Assembly (NCBI RefSeq): GCF_900103265.1
Contig: NZ_FMWX01000001.1
Location: 186,001-250,000, forward strand
From: Sphingomonas sp. NFR15
Lineage (GTDB): Bacteria; Pseudomonadota; Alphaproteobacteria; Sphingomonadales; Sphingomonadaceae
Length of the DNA stretch: 64,000 nucleotides
Direction of reading: 5' to 3'
Within the stretch, counting starts at the first letter, position 1. Each line of letters starts with the position of its first letter. A program made the translations under genes and the position numbers. Below the pieces are notes generated by a model. The model made no database searches and was not told where the DNA came from. It was given only the letters and a program-made list of their open reading frames with translations. Shown here piece by piece: positions 27,199-37,434 of the stretch.

Positions 27199-29472
27199 AT
27201 GGAAGAAGACCAGACCGTCCATTACGACGGCGCCGAGGGTGGCTGGGGATCGGTGCGCGGCATCGTAGAGACGGCGCTGCGCGAACGCGCCCGGCCCGTC
27301 GCGCTCGACACGCTCAGGCGGCAGAACAAAGCTGGCGGCTTCATGTGCGTATCGTGCGCGTGGGGCAAACCCAAGGTGCCGCACACATTCGAGTTCTGCG
27401 AGAATGGCGCGAAGGCGACGCTGTGGGAACTGACCAGCCGGCGGTGCACGCCCGAGTTCTTCGCCCAGCATAACGTCTCCGACCTCAAGACCTGGACGGA
27501 TCACGATCTGGAGCAGACGGGGCGGCTCACCCATCCGCTGCGCTATGACCGCGCGAGCGATAAATACGTCCCGTGCGACTGGGACGAAGCATTCGCCGCG
27601 ATCGGCGCGGAACTGAAGGCGATCGATCCCGGCGCCGCCGTCTTCTACGCATCGGGCCGCGCGAGCCTCGAGACGAGCTATCTCTACGCGTTGTTCGCGC
27701 GGCTATACGGCCATAACAACCTGCCCGACAGCTCCAACATGTGCCACGAAACCACCTCGGTCGCGCTCAAGGACGTGACCGGGGCGCCGGTCGGCACCTG
27801 CGTGCTCAGCGATTTCGAACTGTGCGATGCGATCTTCTTCTTCGGGCAAAATCCAGGCACCAACTCCCCGCGCCTGCTCCATCCGTTGCAGGAGGCGGTC
27901 AAGCGCGGCTGCAAGATCGTGACGTTCAACCCGATCCGCGAAAAGGGTCTGGAGGTCTTCAAGAACCCGCAAAGCCCCAAGGAGATGCTGACCCCGGCCG
28001 AGACGAAGATCTCGACGCTCTATCTCCAGGTCAAGACCGGCGGCGACATCGCCGCGATCACCGGCATGATGAAACACGTACTGGCCAAGGAGGCGGCGCT
28101 GTGGGCGGCGGAGCGGCGCCACGTGCTCGACGTGGATTTCATCGCGCAGCATACCGACGGGTTCGAAACGCTGAAAGCGCATGTCGAGGCGACGGAGTGG
28201 GCGGCGATAGAGGCGGAAAGCGGCCTGGCGCGCGCCGACATCGAAGCGGCGGCGGACATCTATATCGGCGCCAAGCGCTCGATCGCGATGTACGGCATGG
28301 GCCTGACCCAGCACGTCTACGGCAGCGACAACATCAAGCAACTCGTCAATCTGTTCTTGTTGAAGGGCAATATCGGGCGCGACGGAACGGGTGTGTCGCC
28401 GGTGCGCGGCCATTCCAACGTGCAGGGGCAGCGCACCGTCGGCATCACCGAAAAGCCCGAACTCGTTCCGCTCGACAAGCTCGCGGAGCAATATGGCTTC
28501 GAGCCGCCGCGCGATAAGGGCCTGACGACGGTCGATGCCTGCGAAAAGATCGTCTCGGGCGAGGTGAAGGCGTTCATCGGGCTCGGCGGCAACTTTATCC
28601 GCGCGATCCCCGAGCGCGAAATCATGGAGACCGCCTGGACGAAGCTGCGGCTCACCGTCCAGATCGCGACCAAGCTCAACCGCAGCCATCTCGTCAACGG
28701 CGAGGTGGCGTATCTGCTCCCCTGCCTCGGCCGATCGGAGGAAGACCTTCAGGCGAGCGGCCCGCAGGCCGTGACGATGGAGGATAGCCTCTCCTGCATC
28801 CACGGCTCGATCGGCAAGGCGACGCCGTCTTCGCCCGATCTCAAATCCGAACTGGCGATCGTCGCCGGCATCGCGAAGGCGACGCTCCCGCCCAATCCCA
28901 AGGTGCCGTGGGACGCATGGGTCGGCGACTATGCCAAGGTCCGCGACGCGATCGAGGAAACCTATCCCGAGCAATTCCACGACTTCAACCAGCGCGTGTT
29001 CACGCCCGGCGGCTTCTATCGCGGCAATTCGGCGCGCGAACGGGTCTGGAAGACGAAGAGCGGCAAGGCCGATTTCACCGTGCCCAAGAAGCTCAATTCC
29101 TGGGGCGTGGAGGACAAGGCGGGTCGATGGCGGCTGATGACGCTGCGGTCCAACGACCAGTTCAACACCACCATCTACGGCTATTCCGACCGGCTGCGCG
29201 GGATCGAAGGCACGCGCGAGGTGCTGCTGATGAACCCGGAGGACATTGCGGCGGCGGGGCTGTCCGAAGGGCAGATCGTCGGCCTCGCGAGCGACGCGGA
29301 CGATGGCGTCGATCGGCAGGTCGGCGGGTTGAAGGTCACCAGCTTCCTGCTGCCGCGCGGATGCCTCGGCGCCTATTATCCCGAGATGAATCCGCTGGTG
29401 CCGCTGTCCTGGCACGACGCGGAATCGAAGACGCCAGCGGGCAAGAGCGTACCGGTGCGGATCATCGCCTAA
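27199..29472 (+). CDS. YdeP/FdhF-family molybdopterin oxidoreductase, copy 2
   Basis: The 757-residue protein has the same architecture as the copy at 19303-21588. Cysteines lie in FMCVSCAWGKPK and EFCENGAKA, the active-site block is DSSNMCHETTSVAL, and GQNPGTNSPRLL, RGHSNVQGQRTVGI and RSNDQFNTTIYGYSDRL follow. Identity between the two is clear but far from complete, so they are diverged paralogues rather than a recent duplication. The ATG at 27199 is preceded by AAGGA at nine bases. It lies 83 bases after tRNA-Thr on the same strand. No Fe-S or FdhD partner gene is adjacent. Substrate unknown. Confidence 0.92.
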   Translation: MEEDQTVHYDGAEGGWGSVRGIVETALRERARPVALDTLRRQNKAGGFMCVSCAWGKPKVPHTFEFCENGAKATLWELTSRRCTPEFFAQHNVSDLKTWTDHDLEQTGRLTHPLRYDRASDKYVPCDWDEAFAAIGAELKAIDPGAAVFYASGRASLETSYLYALFARLYGHNNLPDSSNMCHETTSVALKDVTGAPVGTCVLSDFELCDAIFFFGQNPGTNSPRLLHPLQEAVKRGCKIVTFNPIREKGLEVFKNPQSPKEMLTPAETKISTLYLQVKTGGDIAAITGMMKHVLAKEAALWAAERRHVLDVDFIAQHTDGFETLKAHVEATEWAAIEAESGLARADIEAAADIYIGAKRSIAMYGMGLTQHVYGSDNIKQLVNLFLLKGNIGRDGTGVSPVRGHSNVQGQRTVGITEKPELVPLDKLAEQYGFEPPRDKGLTTVDACEKIVSGEVKAFIGLGGNFIRAIPEREIMETAWTKLRLTVQIATKLNRSHLVNGEVAYLLPCLGRSEEDLQASGPQAVTMEDSLSCIHGSIGKATPSSPDLKSELAIVAGIAKATLPPNPKVPWDAWVGDYAKVRDAIEETYPEQFHDFNQRVFTPGGFYRGNSARERVWKTKSGKADFTVPKKLNSWGVEDKAGRWRLMTLRSNDQFNTTIYGYSDRLRGIEGTREVLLMNPEDIAAAGLSEGQIVGLASDADDGVDRQVGGLKVTSFLLPRGCLGAYYPEMNPLVPLSWHDAESKTPAGKSVPVRIIA

Positions 29473-29519
29473 GGCCGGTTGACGGCCTGCCCGGAACCTC
29501 CGCGCAGGCCGCCGATCCG

Positions 29520-29720
29520 TCAGGCGGGCTCGGCCTCGTCATCGACGCCGAGCGCGTCTTCCTCATCGCCGTCGAGTTGTTCCTCAATGGCCTCGACGAT
29601 CAGGTCGAGCTGTTCGTAGCTCGCGACGAACTCGGTCTTCTCGCCGTCCTCGTCTTCCATCGAAATCAGATACTCTTCGCCCGAGCGTGTGATCGTGAAT
29701 CCGGCCAAGGTCTTGGACAT
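29520..29720 (-). CDS. Small acidic protein (66 aa), unknown function
   Basis: The protein starts MSKTLAGFTITRSGEEYLIS and ends in a strongly acidic tail (DGDEEDALGVDDEAEPA). It has no signal or membrane segment. The ATG at 29720 is chosen because GGAGAG lies four bases before it; an in-frame ATG at 29732 has none. Similar short acidic proteins occur in sphingomonads, but I know no function. It converges with the YdeP copy 2 gene. Confidence 0.72.
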   Translation of the reverse strand: MSKTLAGFTITRSGEEYLISMEDEDGEKTEFVASYEQLDLIVEAIEEQLDGDEEDALGVDDEAEPA

Positions 29721-29780
29721 TGCGCTCTCCATTGTTGAACGGGGCGAACGCGCGGCATCCGATATCGCTCCTCGGCCACC

Positions 29781-30065
29781 TTATCCGCAACGGGCGTCGA
29801 CCACCTTGCCATCCGGGGCGATGGTGAGCGTGACGCGATCCGGCCGGAAATCCTGCGTGACCATGTCGCCTGGCGCGATTCGCCGGATCGTGCTCGCGCC
29901 GGTGCGCCGCCGCACCTGCGCGTCATCGGGCGCGATATGGCCGACGAGGCTCGCCGCCGCCTCCGAGCGACACTGGCGCGGCGCGGGGGAATCGCCATGC
30001 GCGACCGGTGCGCATGCCGCGAGCAGCGCGGGGGCGATCACGAACGTGGGAAGCGTTCTTTTCAT
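29781..30065 (-). CDS. Lipoprotein with peptidase-inhibitor I78 domain
   Basis: The 94-residue protein has a lipoprotein signal (PTFVIAPALLAAC) and a C-terminal block FRPDRVTLTIAPDGKVVDARCG. That block fits the I78 inhibitor family, which has a conserved Asp-x-x-Arg and a terminal VxCG-type end. It is probably held at the outer membrane and acts on a periplasmic or foreign serine protease; this is family knowledge. The ATG at 30065 overlaps the stop of the upstream gene by four bases. Confidence 0.78.
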   Translation of the reverse strand: MKRTLPTFVIAPALLAACAPVAHGDSPAPRQCRSEAAASLVGHIAPDDAQVRRRTGASTIRRIAPGDMVTQDFRPDRVTLTIAPDGKVVDARCG

Positions 30066-30583
30066 CCGCGCGAAACTCCCGGCCGAGTGGTCTGACGCAT
30101 CCATTCCTCGATGCCGAGGCGCTGCGGCAGCGCGCGCAGCACGATGTCGAGATCGCGGCCCTCGCCTTCGCGGCAGCCGCCACGATGCGTCGCGACGGTC
30201 TGTTGACCCGCCGGCCCGGTCCAGGTGATCGTATATGTCGGCATGTCGCTGATCGTGACGGCGCAGGGCACGGCCGCCGTGCTGCCGTCAGCGGGCCGAA
30301 ACGGCGCGAGATCGGCCGCCAGCGCACGATAGACGTGCGGCGTGACGCGGCGCTCGCGCGTGCCGAGCACGGCGGTATGGCGCGTGCCCGTGAACGCGAC
30401 CGCACCATCGGCCGCGACCTTCACGTCATAGACCGGGCAGAAGCCGAAGCACGGCCCCACCGAGATCGCGATCGTTGGCGCGCCAGCGGCGGGCGCGGGA
30501 GTCACTTCCGGCGAAACGGTCGCACAGGCCCCGAGCGCCGGCAGCGCGGCACAGGCCAGGGCGGCCTTCATGACGGCCTTCAC
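30062..30583 (-). CDS. DUF6438-like lipoprotein
   Basis: The 173-residue protein has a lipoprotein signal ending LPALGAC. The conserved stretch is SVGPCFGFCPVYDVKVAADG, whose CxxxC pair and YDV are typical of DUF6438 proteins. Function unknown. The GTG at 30583 overlaps the stop of the upstream gene (GTGA). An ATG four codons later (30571) gives the same signal peptide. It forms a three-gene coupled chain with its neighbours. Confidence 0.75.
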   Translation of the reverse strand: MKAVMKAALACAALPALGACATVSPEVTPAPAAGAPTIAISVGPCFGFCPVYDVKVAADGAVAFTGTRHTAVLGTRERRVTPHVYRALAADLAPFRPADGSTAAVPCAVTISDMPTYTITWTGPAGQQTVATHRGGCREGEGRDLDIVLRALPQRLGIEEWMRQTTRPGVSRG

Positions 30584-31017
30584 TTCGCCGCCCCCCTCAG
30601 CCCGGCCGGAAGCATATAGGCGGGGCAGTAGCGATAGGTCGTGCCCGGCCCGCGCGTCTGCATCGTGAACGTCAGCGCGTCCGGCACGGTGACGGTCTGC
30701 CGCTGGCTGACGCGCGGCGCCGGACCGGCACCGGCATCGATGCACGACTGGCTGACCGAATACCGATCGCCCTTGCGCGCGAGCACCCGCGCGCGGCACG
30801 CGCGCGAATGCGCATCGCTGATACCCCGGCCGTCATATTGCCGGATCGCCGCATTGGGCGCGGATTCGCAAGCCACGCCCTTCTGAACGTAGATGCCCGG
30901 CTTGAGCCGGTACACCCCGCCCGGCGGTGGCGAGCGATCGACGCTCGCCACAGCGGGCGCGCCGCCCGCGACCACGGCGAGCGCCAGACTCGAAAACACC
31001 CCGATTCGTAACAGCAT
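30580..31017 (-). CDS. Secreted cysteine-containing protein, unknown function
   Basis: The 145-residue protein has a signal peptide (LLRIGVFSSLALAVVAGGAPAVA, cut after AVA). The mature part carries four cysteines (VACES, SRACRA, SQSCID, YRYCPA) that could form two disulfides in the periplasm. I recognise no family. The ATG at 31017 follows GGGAGA. It is the first gene of a coupled trio with the DUF6438 and I78 lipoproteins. Confidence 0.72.
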   Translation of the reverse strand: MLLRIGVFSSLALAVVAGGAPAVASVDRSPPPGGVYRLKPGIYVQKGVACESAPNAAIRQYDGRGISDAHSRACRARVLARKGDRYSVSQSCIDAGAGPAPRVSQRQTVTVPDALTFTMQTRGPGTTYRYCPAYMLPAGLRGAAK

Positions 31018-31107
31018 GTCATATCTCCCGTCAGGTTCGGACCGGCTGTATCGGGCCGAATCTGAACATAGACGGAGCCGACCGCCCGATCCCTTGCGAC
31101 CGCTGCG

Positions 31108-32525
<1,418 letters not shown>

Positions 32526-32529
<4 letters not shown>

Positions 32530-33590
32530 GCGGAACCTCTGGGAAGCAGGATACGAAACACGGTGCTGAGCGGGGAGCCTTCGCGCGCATATTGGACGAT
32601 ACCGCCCATATCGCGCACCAGCTTGTCGACCAGCGACAGGCCAAGCCCCTGCCCTTCGGGCTTGCCCGAGACGAAGGGATCGAACAAATGGTCGGCGATC
32701 TCCTCCGGCGCGCCGGGGCCGTTGTCGATCACGCACACCTCGATCGGCAGCGGCTGGCGCGGACGGCCCGGCGACGGGCTGACCGCCATGCCGTGCCGAT
32801 AGGCGGTCGAGAGCAGGATACGCGGGTTGGCCACCGTGGTGAGCGCCTCGCAGCCGTTCTTGAGCAGATTGAGCACCACCTGGAGCAGCGCGTCGGGATC
32901 GACCAGCACCGGCGGCAACGACGGATCGAACCGCTCCTCGATCGTCACCGTGCGCCCGAACCCGGCGAGGGCGACGCGGCGGGCATGATCGAGCAGCGGG
33001 TAGATGTTCGATGGCTGGATGTTGAGCGGGCGGGTGTCGGTGAAATCCTGCATCCGGTCGATCAGCGCGGCGATGCGATCGACCTCGGTGGTGATGAGCG
33101 TGGTGAGCGTGGTGTCGGTCTTCGGCCCGGCCAGCAGTTGCGCGGCGCCACGGATGCCCGACAGCGGATTCTTGATCTCATGCGCGAGCATCGCCGCCGC
33201 GCCGATCGCGGCGCGGGCCGCCGACGCGCGATCGACCGAATGGCCCATCCGGCGCGAGGCGGCGGCGTGGTGCAGCGTCACCGTGCGCCAGCCGGGCCGG
33301 TCGGTTACGCGCGCCTCGATATAATCGACCCGCACGCGCCCGCCGCCGCGCCGGACCTCGATCTCGGTGTCGAACGCCGCGAACTGCCGCTCGTCGCGGC
33401 CGCTCGGCGCGCGCGGCGCGACGATCACCGCGTCGAGCGTCTGCCCGCGCATCGCCCGTTCGGAGAGGTTTAGCAGCGTCTCGCACTCGGCGTTGGCGTA
33501 GGTGATGCGCGCATCGGGATCGAGCACCATCACCGCCACCGGCAGCGTCGCGAACAGCTCGGCGAAGCCCGGCCCGGAGGTGTCGGTCAC
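32526..33590 (-). CDS. ntrB: Nitrogen-regulation sensor kinase NtrB
   Basis: The 354-residue soluble kinase has an N-terminal PAS domain ([24 protein letters not shown] region) and an H-box [20 protein letters not shown]. ATPase motifs [19 protein letters not shown] and [13 protein letters not shown] follow. It phosphorylates NtrC and is itself governed by the PII protein. The GTG at 33590 overlaps the dusB stop (GTGA), and its own stop overlaps ntrC, so the three genes are translationally coupled. Confidence 0.95.
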
Positions 33591-34591
33591 GCCGCCGCGC
33601 GGCTCCGGTACGGCGCGTAGAACTCCGCGAGCATCGCCTTGACCTGCTTTGCGTCGGCGATCTGGTTGGTCTTGTTGCGGAACTCGGCCGAACCGTGCAG
33701 CCCGCGCGTGTACCAACCGATATGCTTGCGCATCATGTTGACGCCGGTTTCGTTACCGTAGTGTTCGAGCATCGCCTCGTAATGCTCTGCGATCAGGCAA
33801 TATTGTTCGTCGAGCGTAGGATCGGGAACGCGCCGCCCGGAACGGAACCACTCCATCACCTGCCCGAGCAGCCACGGCCGTCCGTAAGATCCGCGCCCGA
33901 TCATCACGCCGTCCGCGCCCGATTGTTCCAGCGCCGCCTCGGCGTCCTCGATCGAACAGATGTCGCCGTTGGCGATCACCGGCACGCTGACCGCATCCTT
34001 GACGCGGCGGATGAAGCCCCAGTCGGCGCTGCCCTTGTACATCTGGTTGCGGGTGCGGCCGTGAACGGTGATCATCTTCACGCCGAGATCCTCGGCGATG
34101 CGCGCGAGTTCGGGCGCATTGAGGCTCGAATGGTCCCAGCCCATCCGCATCTTGAGCGTGACCGGCACCTTCACCGCATCGACCACGCCTTTGACGATCG
34201 CGGCGGCGAGCGTGAGATCCCGCATCAGCGCCGATCCGGCATCGCCGTTCGTCACCTTGCGCACCGGGCAGCCCATGTTGATGTCGATGATCGCCGCGCC
34301 GCGATCCTCCGAGAGCTTGGCCGCCTCGCCCATCTCATACGGCGTACAGCCGACGAGTTGCATCGACACCGGATCTTCGATCGGATGCCACGCCGCTTTC
34401 TGAAGCGACTGGCGTGTCTCCCGGATCGCCGCCTGACTCGCCACCATCTCGGTGACGTTAAGCCCCGAGCCGTAACGGCGTACGATCGTGCGGAACGGCA
34501 TGTCCGAAACGCCGGTCATCGGCGCCAGGATCACCGGCTGGTCGATCGTCACGGGTCCGATCTGGATGGGAGCGAGGGTGCGCGGGGTCAC
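33587..34591 (-). CDS. dusB: tRNA-dihydrouridine synthase DusB (NifR3)
   Basis: DusB reduces uridines of tRNA to dihydrouridine with FMN and NADPH. The 334-residue protein has the TIM-barrel landmarks [15 protein letters not shown], the catalytic-Cys block [23 protein letters not shown] and [16 protein letters not shown]. It starts with GTG at 34591. The dusB-ntrB-ntrC order is the classic nifR3-ntrBC operon of alphaproteobacteria. The promoter at 34618-34646 predicts a leader of only about 20 bases with a weak ribosome site. Confidence 0.95.
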   Translation of the reverse strand: MTPRTLAPIQIGPVTIDQPVILAPMTGVSDMPFRTIVRRYGSGLNVTEMVASQAAIRETRQSLQKAAWHPIEDPVSMQLVGCTPYEMGEAAKLSEDRGAAIIDINMGCPVRKVTNGDAGSALMRDLTLAAAIVKGVVDAVKVPVTLKMRMGWDHSSLNAPELARIAEDLGVKMITVHGRTRNQMYKGSADWGFIRRVKDAVSVPVIANGDICSIEDAEAALEQSGADGVMIGRGSYGRPWLLGQVMEWFRSGRRVPDPTLDEQYCLIAEHYEAMLEHYGNETGVNMMRKHIGWYTRGLHGSAEFRNKTNQIADAKQVKAMLAEFYAPYRSRAAA

Positions 34592-34598
34592 TAAACGT

Positions 34599-34617
34599 CT
34601 GCCTGAAAAACAGGCAG
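34599..34617. promoter_or_regulatory. Palindrome at the start site of the dusB-ntrBC promoter
   Basis: CTGCCTG, five A, CAGGCAG form a perfect 7-bp inverted repeat. It begins right after the predicted -10 and covers the predicted transcription start of dusB-ntrBC, so it looks like an operator. Read as RNA it could also form a short hairpin before the dusB GTG if transcription starts further upstream. Confidence 0.45.
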
Positions 34618-34646
34618 CCTATAGGCGAGCGCGTCGTGTGCGGCAA
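34618..34646 (-). promoter_or_regulatory. Promoter of dusB-ntrB-ntrC
   Basis: On the minus strand TTGCCG (34646-34641), a 17-base spacer and TATAGG (34623-34618) are found. Start is predicted near 34611, about 20 bases before the dusB GTG. Confidence 0.58.
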
Positions 34647-34686
34647 GGCTGGCGGGCGGGTGCGGCATGGGCTAGGCGCTGAGGCC

Positions 34687-35829
34687 ATGTCGTCCACTCG
34701 TACCGTCGCGATCATCGTTGCCGCCGGCCAGGGCCTGCGCAGCGGCAGCGCGCTCCCCAAACAGTTCGCTCCGCTCGCCGGCAAGCCGATGCTGGTGCAC
34801 AGCTACGCCGCGCTCGCCGCGCATCCCGGCATCGACGCGGTGCTGGTGGTGATCGGCGCGGGACAGGAAACGATGCTTGCCGAGACGCTCGGCGACGCGC
34901 GCTTCATCATTGGCGGCGCGACGCGGCGCGAATCGGTTCGAAATGGTCTCGAAGCTTTCGCGGACGAAGCGCCCGATCGCGTGCTGATCCACGACGCCGC
35001 CCGCCCCTTCCTGCCGGCGACGGTGATCGACCGGCTGATCGCAGCGCTCGATGCCGAGGCAGGCGCTCTTCCCGCCCTGCCGGTCACGGATACGCTGGTG
35101 CGCGAGGACGGCACGCCGGTTTCGCGCGACCGCCTCCACCGTGTGCAAACCCCGCAGGCGTTCCGCTTCGCCGAGGTGCTCGCCGCGCACCGCGCCTGGC
35201 CCGCGGGGGAGGACGCGACCGACGACGCGCAGATGGTCGCCCGCTCCGGCCACATTGTCTCCATCGTCCAAGGCGATTCGATGCTCGAAAAGATCACCCA
35301 CCCGGCCGATTTCGCCGCCGCCGAGGCCCGCCATGCGGCGACGCTCCGCGTGCGGACCGCCCTGGGCTATGACGTCCACCGACTCGTCGAAGGCGAGGAA
35401 TTGTGGCTCGGCGGGCTGCTCATCCCGCACGACAAGGGGCTGTCCGGGCATAGCGACGCCGATGTCGCGCTCCACGCGATTACCGACGCGTTGCTCGGCA
35501 CGATCGCCGACGGCGACATCGGCATGCATTTCCCGCCGAGCGATCCGCAGTGGCGCGGCGCCAACTCCGCACAATTCCTCCAGCACGCCGCCGCGCTGAT
35601 CGCAGCCCAAGGCGGGATCATCGACTTCATCGATCTCACGGTCATCTGCGAAGCCCCCAAGATCGGCCCGCACCGCGCCGGCATGCGCGCGCGCATCGCC
35701 GAGCTGTTGCGGCTCGAACCGGGCCAAATCAGCGTCAAGGCGACCACCACCGAACGACTCGGCTTCACCGGGCGGGGCGAAGGCATCGCCGCGCAAGCGG
35801 TGGCAACGATCAGGATCGGCACGCGATGA
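34687..35829 (+). CDS. ispDF: Bifunctional IspD/IspF enzyme of the MEP isoprenoid pathway
   Basis: The N-terminal half (residues 1-225) is 2-C-methyl-D-erythritol 4-phosphate cytidylyltransferase, with IIVAAGQGLRSGSALPKQF and the DAARPF motif. The C-terminal half is 2-C-methyl-D-erythritol 2,4-cyclodiphosphate synthase, with ALGYDVHRL, LSGHSDADVALHAI and KATTTERLGFTGRGEGIAAQA. IspDF fusions are usual in alphaproteobacteria. The 380-residue length is normal. An open frame begins at 34636, but the ATG at 34687 starts right before the first strand. Its stop overlaps the next gene by four bases. Confidence 0.96.
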   Translation: MSSTRTVAIIVAAGQGLRSGSALPKQFAPLAGKPMLVHSYAALAAHPGIDAVLVVIGAGQETMLAETLGDARFIIGGATRRESVRNGLEAFADEAPDRVLIHDAARPFLPATVIDRLIAALDAEAGALPALPVTDTLVREDGTPVSRDRLHRVQTPQAFRFAEVLAAHRAWPAGEDATDDAQMVARSGHIVSIVQGDSMLEKITHPADFAAAEARHAATLRVRTALGYDVHRLVEGEELWLGGLLIPHDKGLSGHSDADVALHAITDALLGTIADGDIGMHFPPSDPQWRGANSAQFLQHAAALIAAQGGIIDFIDLTVICEAPKIGPHRAGMRARIAELLRLEPGQISVKATTTERLGFTGRGEGIAAQAVATIRIGTR

Positions 35830-36365
35830 AAACTCTCAGAACGCTGGCTGTCGCCCTGGCGGCGTGCGCGCTCACCGGCCAGGCGGCGGCGCAGCCGCTC
35901 CAGGCGCGCGCGTGCCTGACCGCGCCCGAGGCCGAGTCGCTGCTCATCACCGTCATCCCCGATGCGCTCGAAGAGGTCAGCCATACCTGCGCGGCCCAGC
36001 TTCCCGCCGGGGCGCTGTTGCGCAGCCCCGGCCGGGCGTTCGGTGACAGCTATCGCACCCTGGCCGACGCCAACTGGCCGAACACGCGCCGCGCGCTCGC
36101 GAAGATCCTCCCGTCCGATGCGGCGCCGATGCTCGACAACGATCTCGCCCGCCTGATGCTGGTGTCGCTCGCCGGCCCGATCGTGGCGCAACAGGTCACG
36201 CCCGCCGATTGCGGGCCGGCCAACCGCTTCCTCACGATGATCGCGCCGCTGCCACCCAAGAACGCCGTCGCCGCGATCGTGGCCGCGATGCAGATCGCCG
36301 CGACCGACCGCAAGAACGGCACCAAGCCCGCCGCCATCCCCGTTTGTCCGTTTGGAGCGCAGTGA
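35826..36365 (+). CDS. Secreted protein of unknown function (179 aa)
   Basis: The protein has a signal peptide (LRTLAVALAACALTGQAAA, cut before QPLQ). It has four cysteines (ARACLT, SHTCAA, PADCGP, IPVCPF) and a helical texture. No family is recognised. Start-stop overlap with ispDF (ATGA) and close spacing to pncC suggest one operon. A periplasmic role is all that can be said. Confidence 0.75.
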   Translation: MKTLRTLAVALAACALTGQAAAQPLQARACLTAPEAESLLITVIPDALEEVSHTCAAQLPAGALLRSPGRAFGDSYRTLADANWPNTRRALAKILPSDAAPMLDNDLARLMLVSLAGPIVAQQVTPADCGPANRFLTMIAPLPPKNAVAAIVAAMQIAATDRKNGTKPAAIPVCPFGAQ

Positions 36366-36367
36366 CG

Positions 36368-36895
36368 ATGCTCACTCTCCTGCCCGAAGAGCTTGTCGCC
36401 GCCGCGCAAAAGGTGGTGGATGCCAATCTCGCCGCCGGCCGTACCGTCTGCGTCGCCGAAAGTTGCACTGGCGGGCTGGTCGCCGCCGCGATCACCGAAA
36501 TCCCGGGGTCGTCGGAAATGTTCGAACGCGGCTACGTCACCTATTCGAACGATGCCAAGGTCGATACACTCAACGTCAGCCCCGACGTGATCGACACGTT
36601 CGGCGCGGTCTCGATCGCGACGGCGTGGAGCATGGCGCAGGGCGCGCTCGAAGCCAGCGGCGCGGATGTAGCGGTAGCGATCACGGGCGTTGCCGGCCCG
36701 GGCGGCGGCACCGAGAAGAAGCCGGTTGGCACGGTCGTGTTCGCGCGCGCGGAACGTGGCGCCGATCCGAGCCATGTCGTCGCGGATCGCAAGGATTTCG
36801 GCGAGATCGGACGCGGCGGCATCCGGCTTCAGGCGGCGTTATGCGCGCTCGACTTGTTGATGCCGTCCGTGGGCGAACCCGAAGGCGAACCATAA
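36368..36895 (+). CDS. pncC: CinA-family nicotinamide-nucleotide amidohydrolase (PncC type)
   Basis: The enzyme deamidates nicotinamide mononucleotide to nicotinate mononucleotide. The protein is a stand-alone CinA C-terminal domain with VAESCTGGLVAAAITEIPGSS, the conserved GYVTYSNDAK and VAITGVAGPGGGTEKKPVGT. A GTG at 36362 overlaps the preceding stop and would add two residues; the ATG at 36368 stands ten bases after GGAG. Its last 67 bases overlap the 3' end of the converging START-domain gene, which is unusual. Confidence 0.9.
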   Translation: MLTLLPEELVAAAQKVVDANLAAGRTVCVAESCTGGLVAAAITEIPGSSEMFERGYVTYSNDAKVDTLNVSPDVIDTFGAVSIATAWSMAQGALEASGADVAVAITGVAGPGGGTEKKPVGTVVFARAERGADPSHVVADRKDFGEIGRGGIRLQAALCALDLLMPSVGEPEGEP

Positions 36896-37314
36896 AGCGC
36901 CGCCGCGCGCTCCTCGAACGCGCCGATCATCTTGCGCAGCGCGACGCCGAACACCTGACCGGCGAGCATTTCGAAAACGCGGTTCTTGAACGCGAAGTCG
37001 ACCGTGAAATCGACCGCGCAGCCGGTGCCGTCGGGCCGGAACACCCAGTCGTTGCGCAGATATTTGAGCGGGCCGTCGAGGTAATCGACGTGGACCCGCT
37101 CGGGCCGCTGCTTGTCGACCTTGGACGTGAAGGTCTCGCGCAGCCCCTTGAAGCCGACGATCATGTCTGCGACCATCTGGGCCTCGCTATCCGAGCGGAT
37201 GCGGATCGCCGAGACCCACGGCAGGAACTCGGGGTAACGCGCGACATCGGCGACCAGATCGAACATCTGCTCGGGCGTGTAGGGCAAGCGGCGGGTTTCG
37301 TGGTGCTTAGGCAC
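36829..37314 (-). CDS. RatA/Coq10-like START-domain protein
   Basis: The 161-residue protein begins MPKHHETRRLPYTPEQMFDL and has the Coq10/RatA pattern VADVARYPEFLPWV and DYLDGPLKYLRNDWVF. Such proteins bind hydrophobic ligands. The Coq10 type assists ubiquinone function, while RatA was first described as affecting ribosome assembly; I favour the Coq10-like role in an alphaproteobacterium. It follows lipA on the same strand with a REP-like repeat between. The poorly conserved C-terminal tail lies in the 67-base overlap with pncC. Confidence 0.85.
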   Translation of the reverse strand: MPKHHETRRLPYTPEQMFDLVADVARYPEFLPWVSAIRIRSDSEAQMVADMIVGFKGLRETFTSKVDKQRPERVHVDYLDGPLKYLRNDWVFRPDGTGCAVDFTVDFAFKNRVFEMLAGQVFGVALRKMIGAFEERAAALYGSPSGSPTDGINKSSAHNAA

Positions 37315-37337
37315 GGGTCATCGCTTCGCCGAATCCC

Positions 37338-37417
37338 GTCACCCCAGCGCAAGCTGGGGTCTCCCGGTGATGGTGCGCGCCTTTGCCGCAAAAGACCCCA
37401 GCTTGCGCTGGGGTGAC
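37338..37417. repeat. REP-like element, copy 1
   Basis: Two perfect 25-base inverted arms (37338-37362 and 37393-37417) are separated by a 30-base loop. Each arm is itself a hairpin: CCCCAGC, four bases GCAA (or TTGC), GCTGGGG. The same structure, loop length included, recurs at 42051-42130. A degenerate copy lies at 50176-50261. It lies between lipA and the START-domain gene. Confidence 0.85.
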
Positions 37418-37434
37418 GTATAGGGCGGACAGGC

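Noticed and set aside
29472..29510. Alternative hairpins AGGCCG/CGGCCT and GGCCTGC/GCAGGCC after the second YdeP gene
   Set aside because: They share bases, are mutually exclusive and lack a T-run. Too weak to call a terminator.
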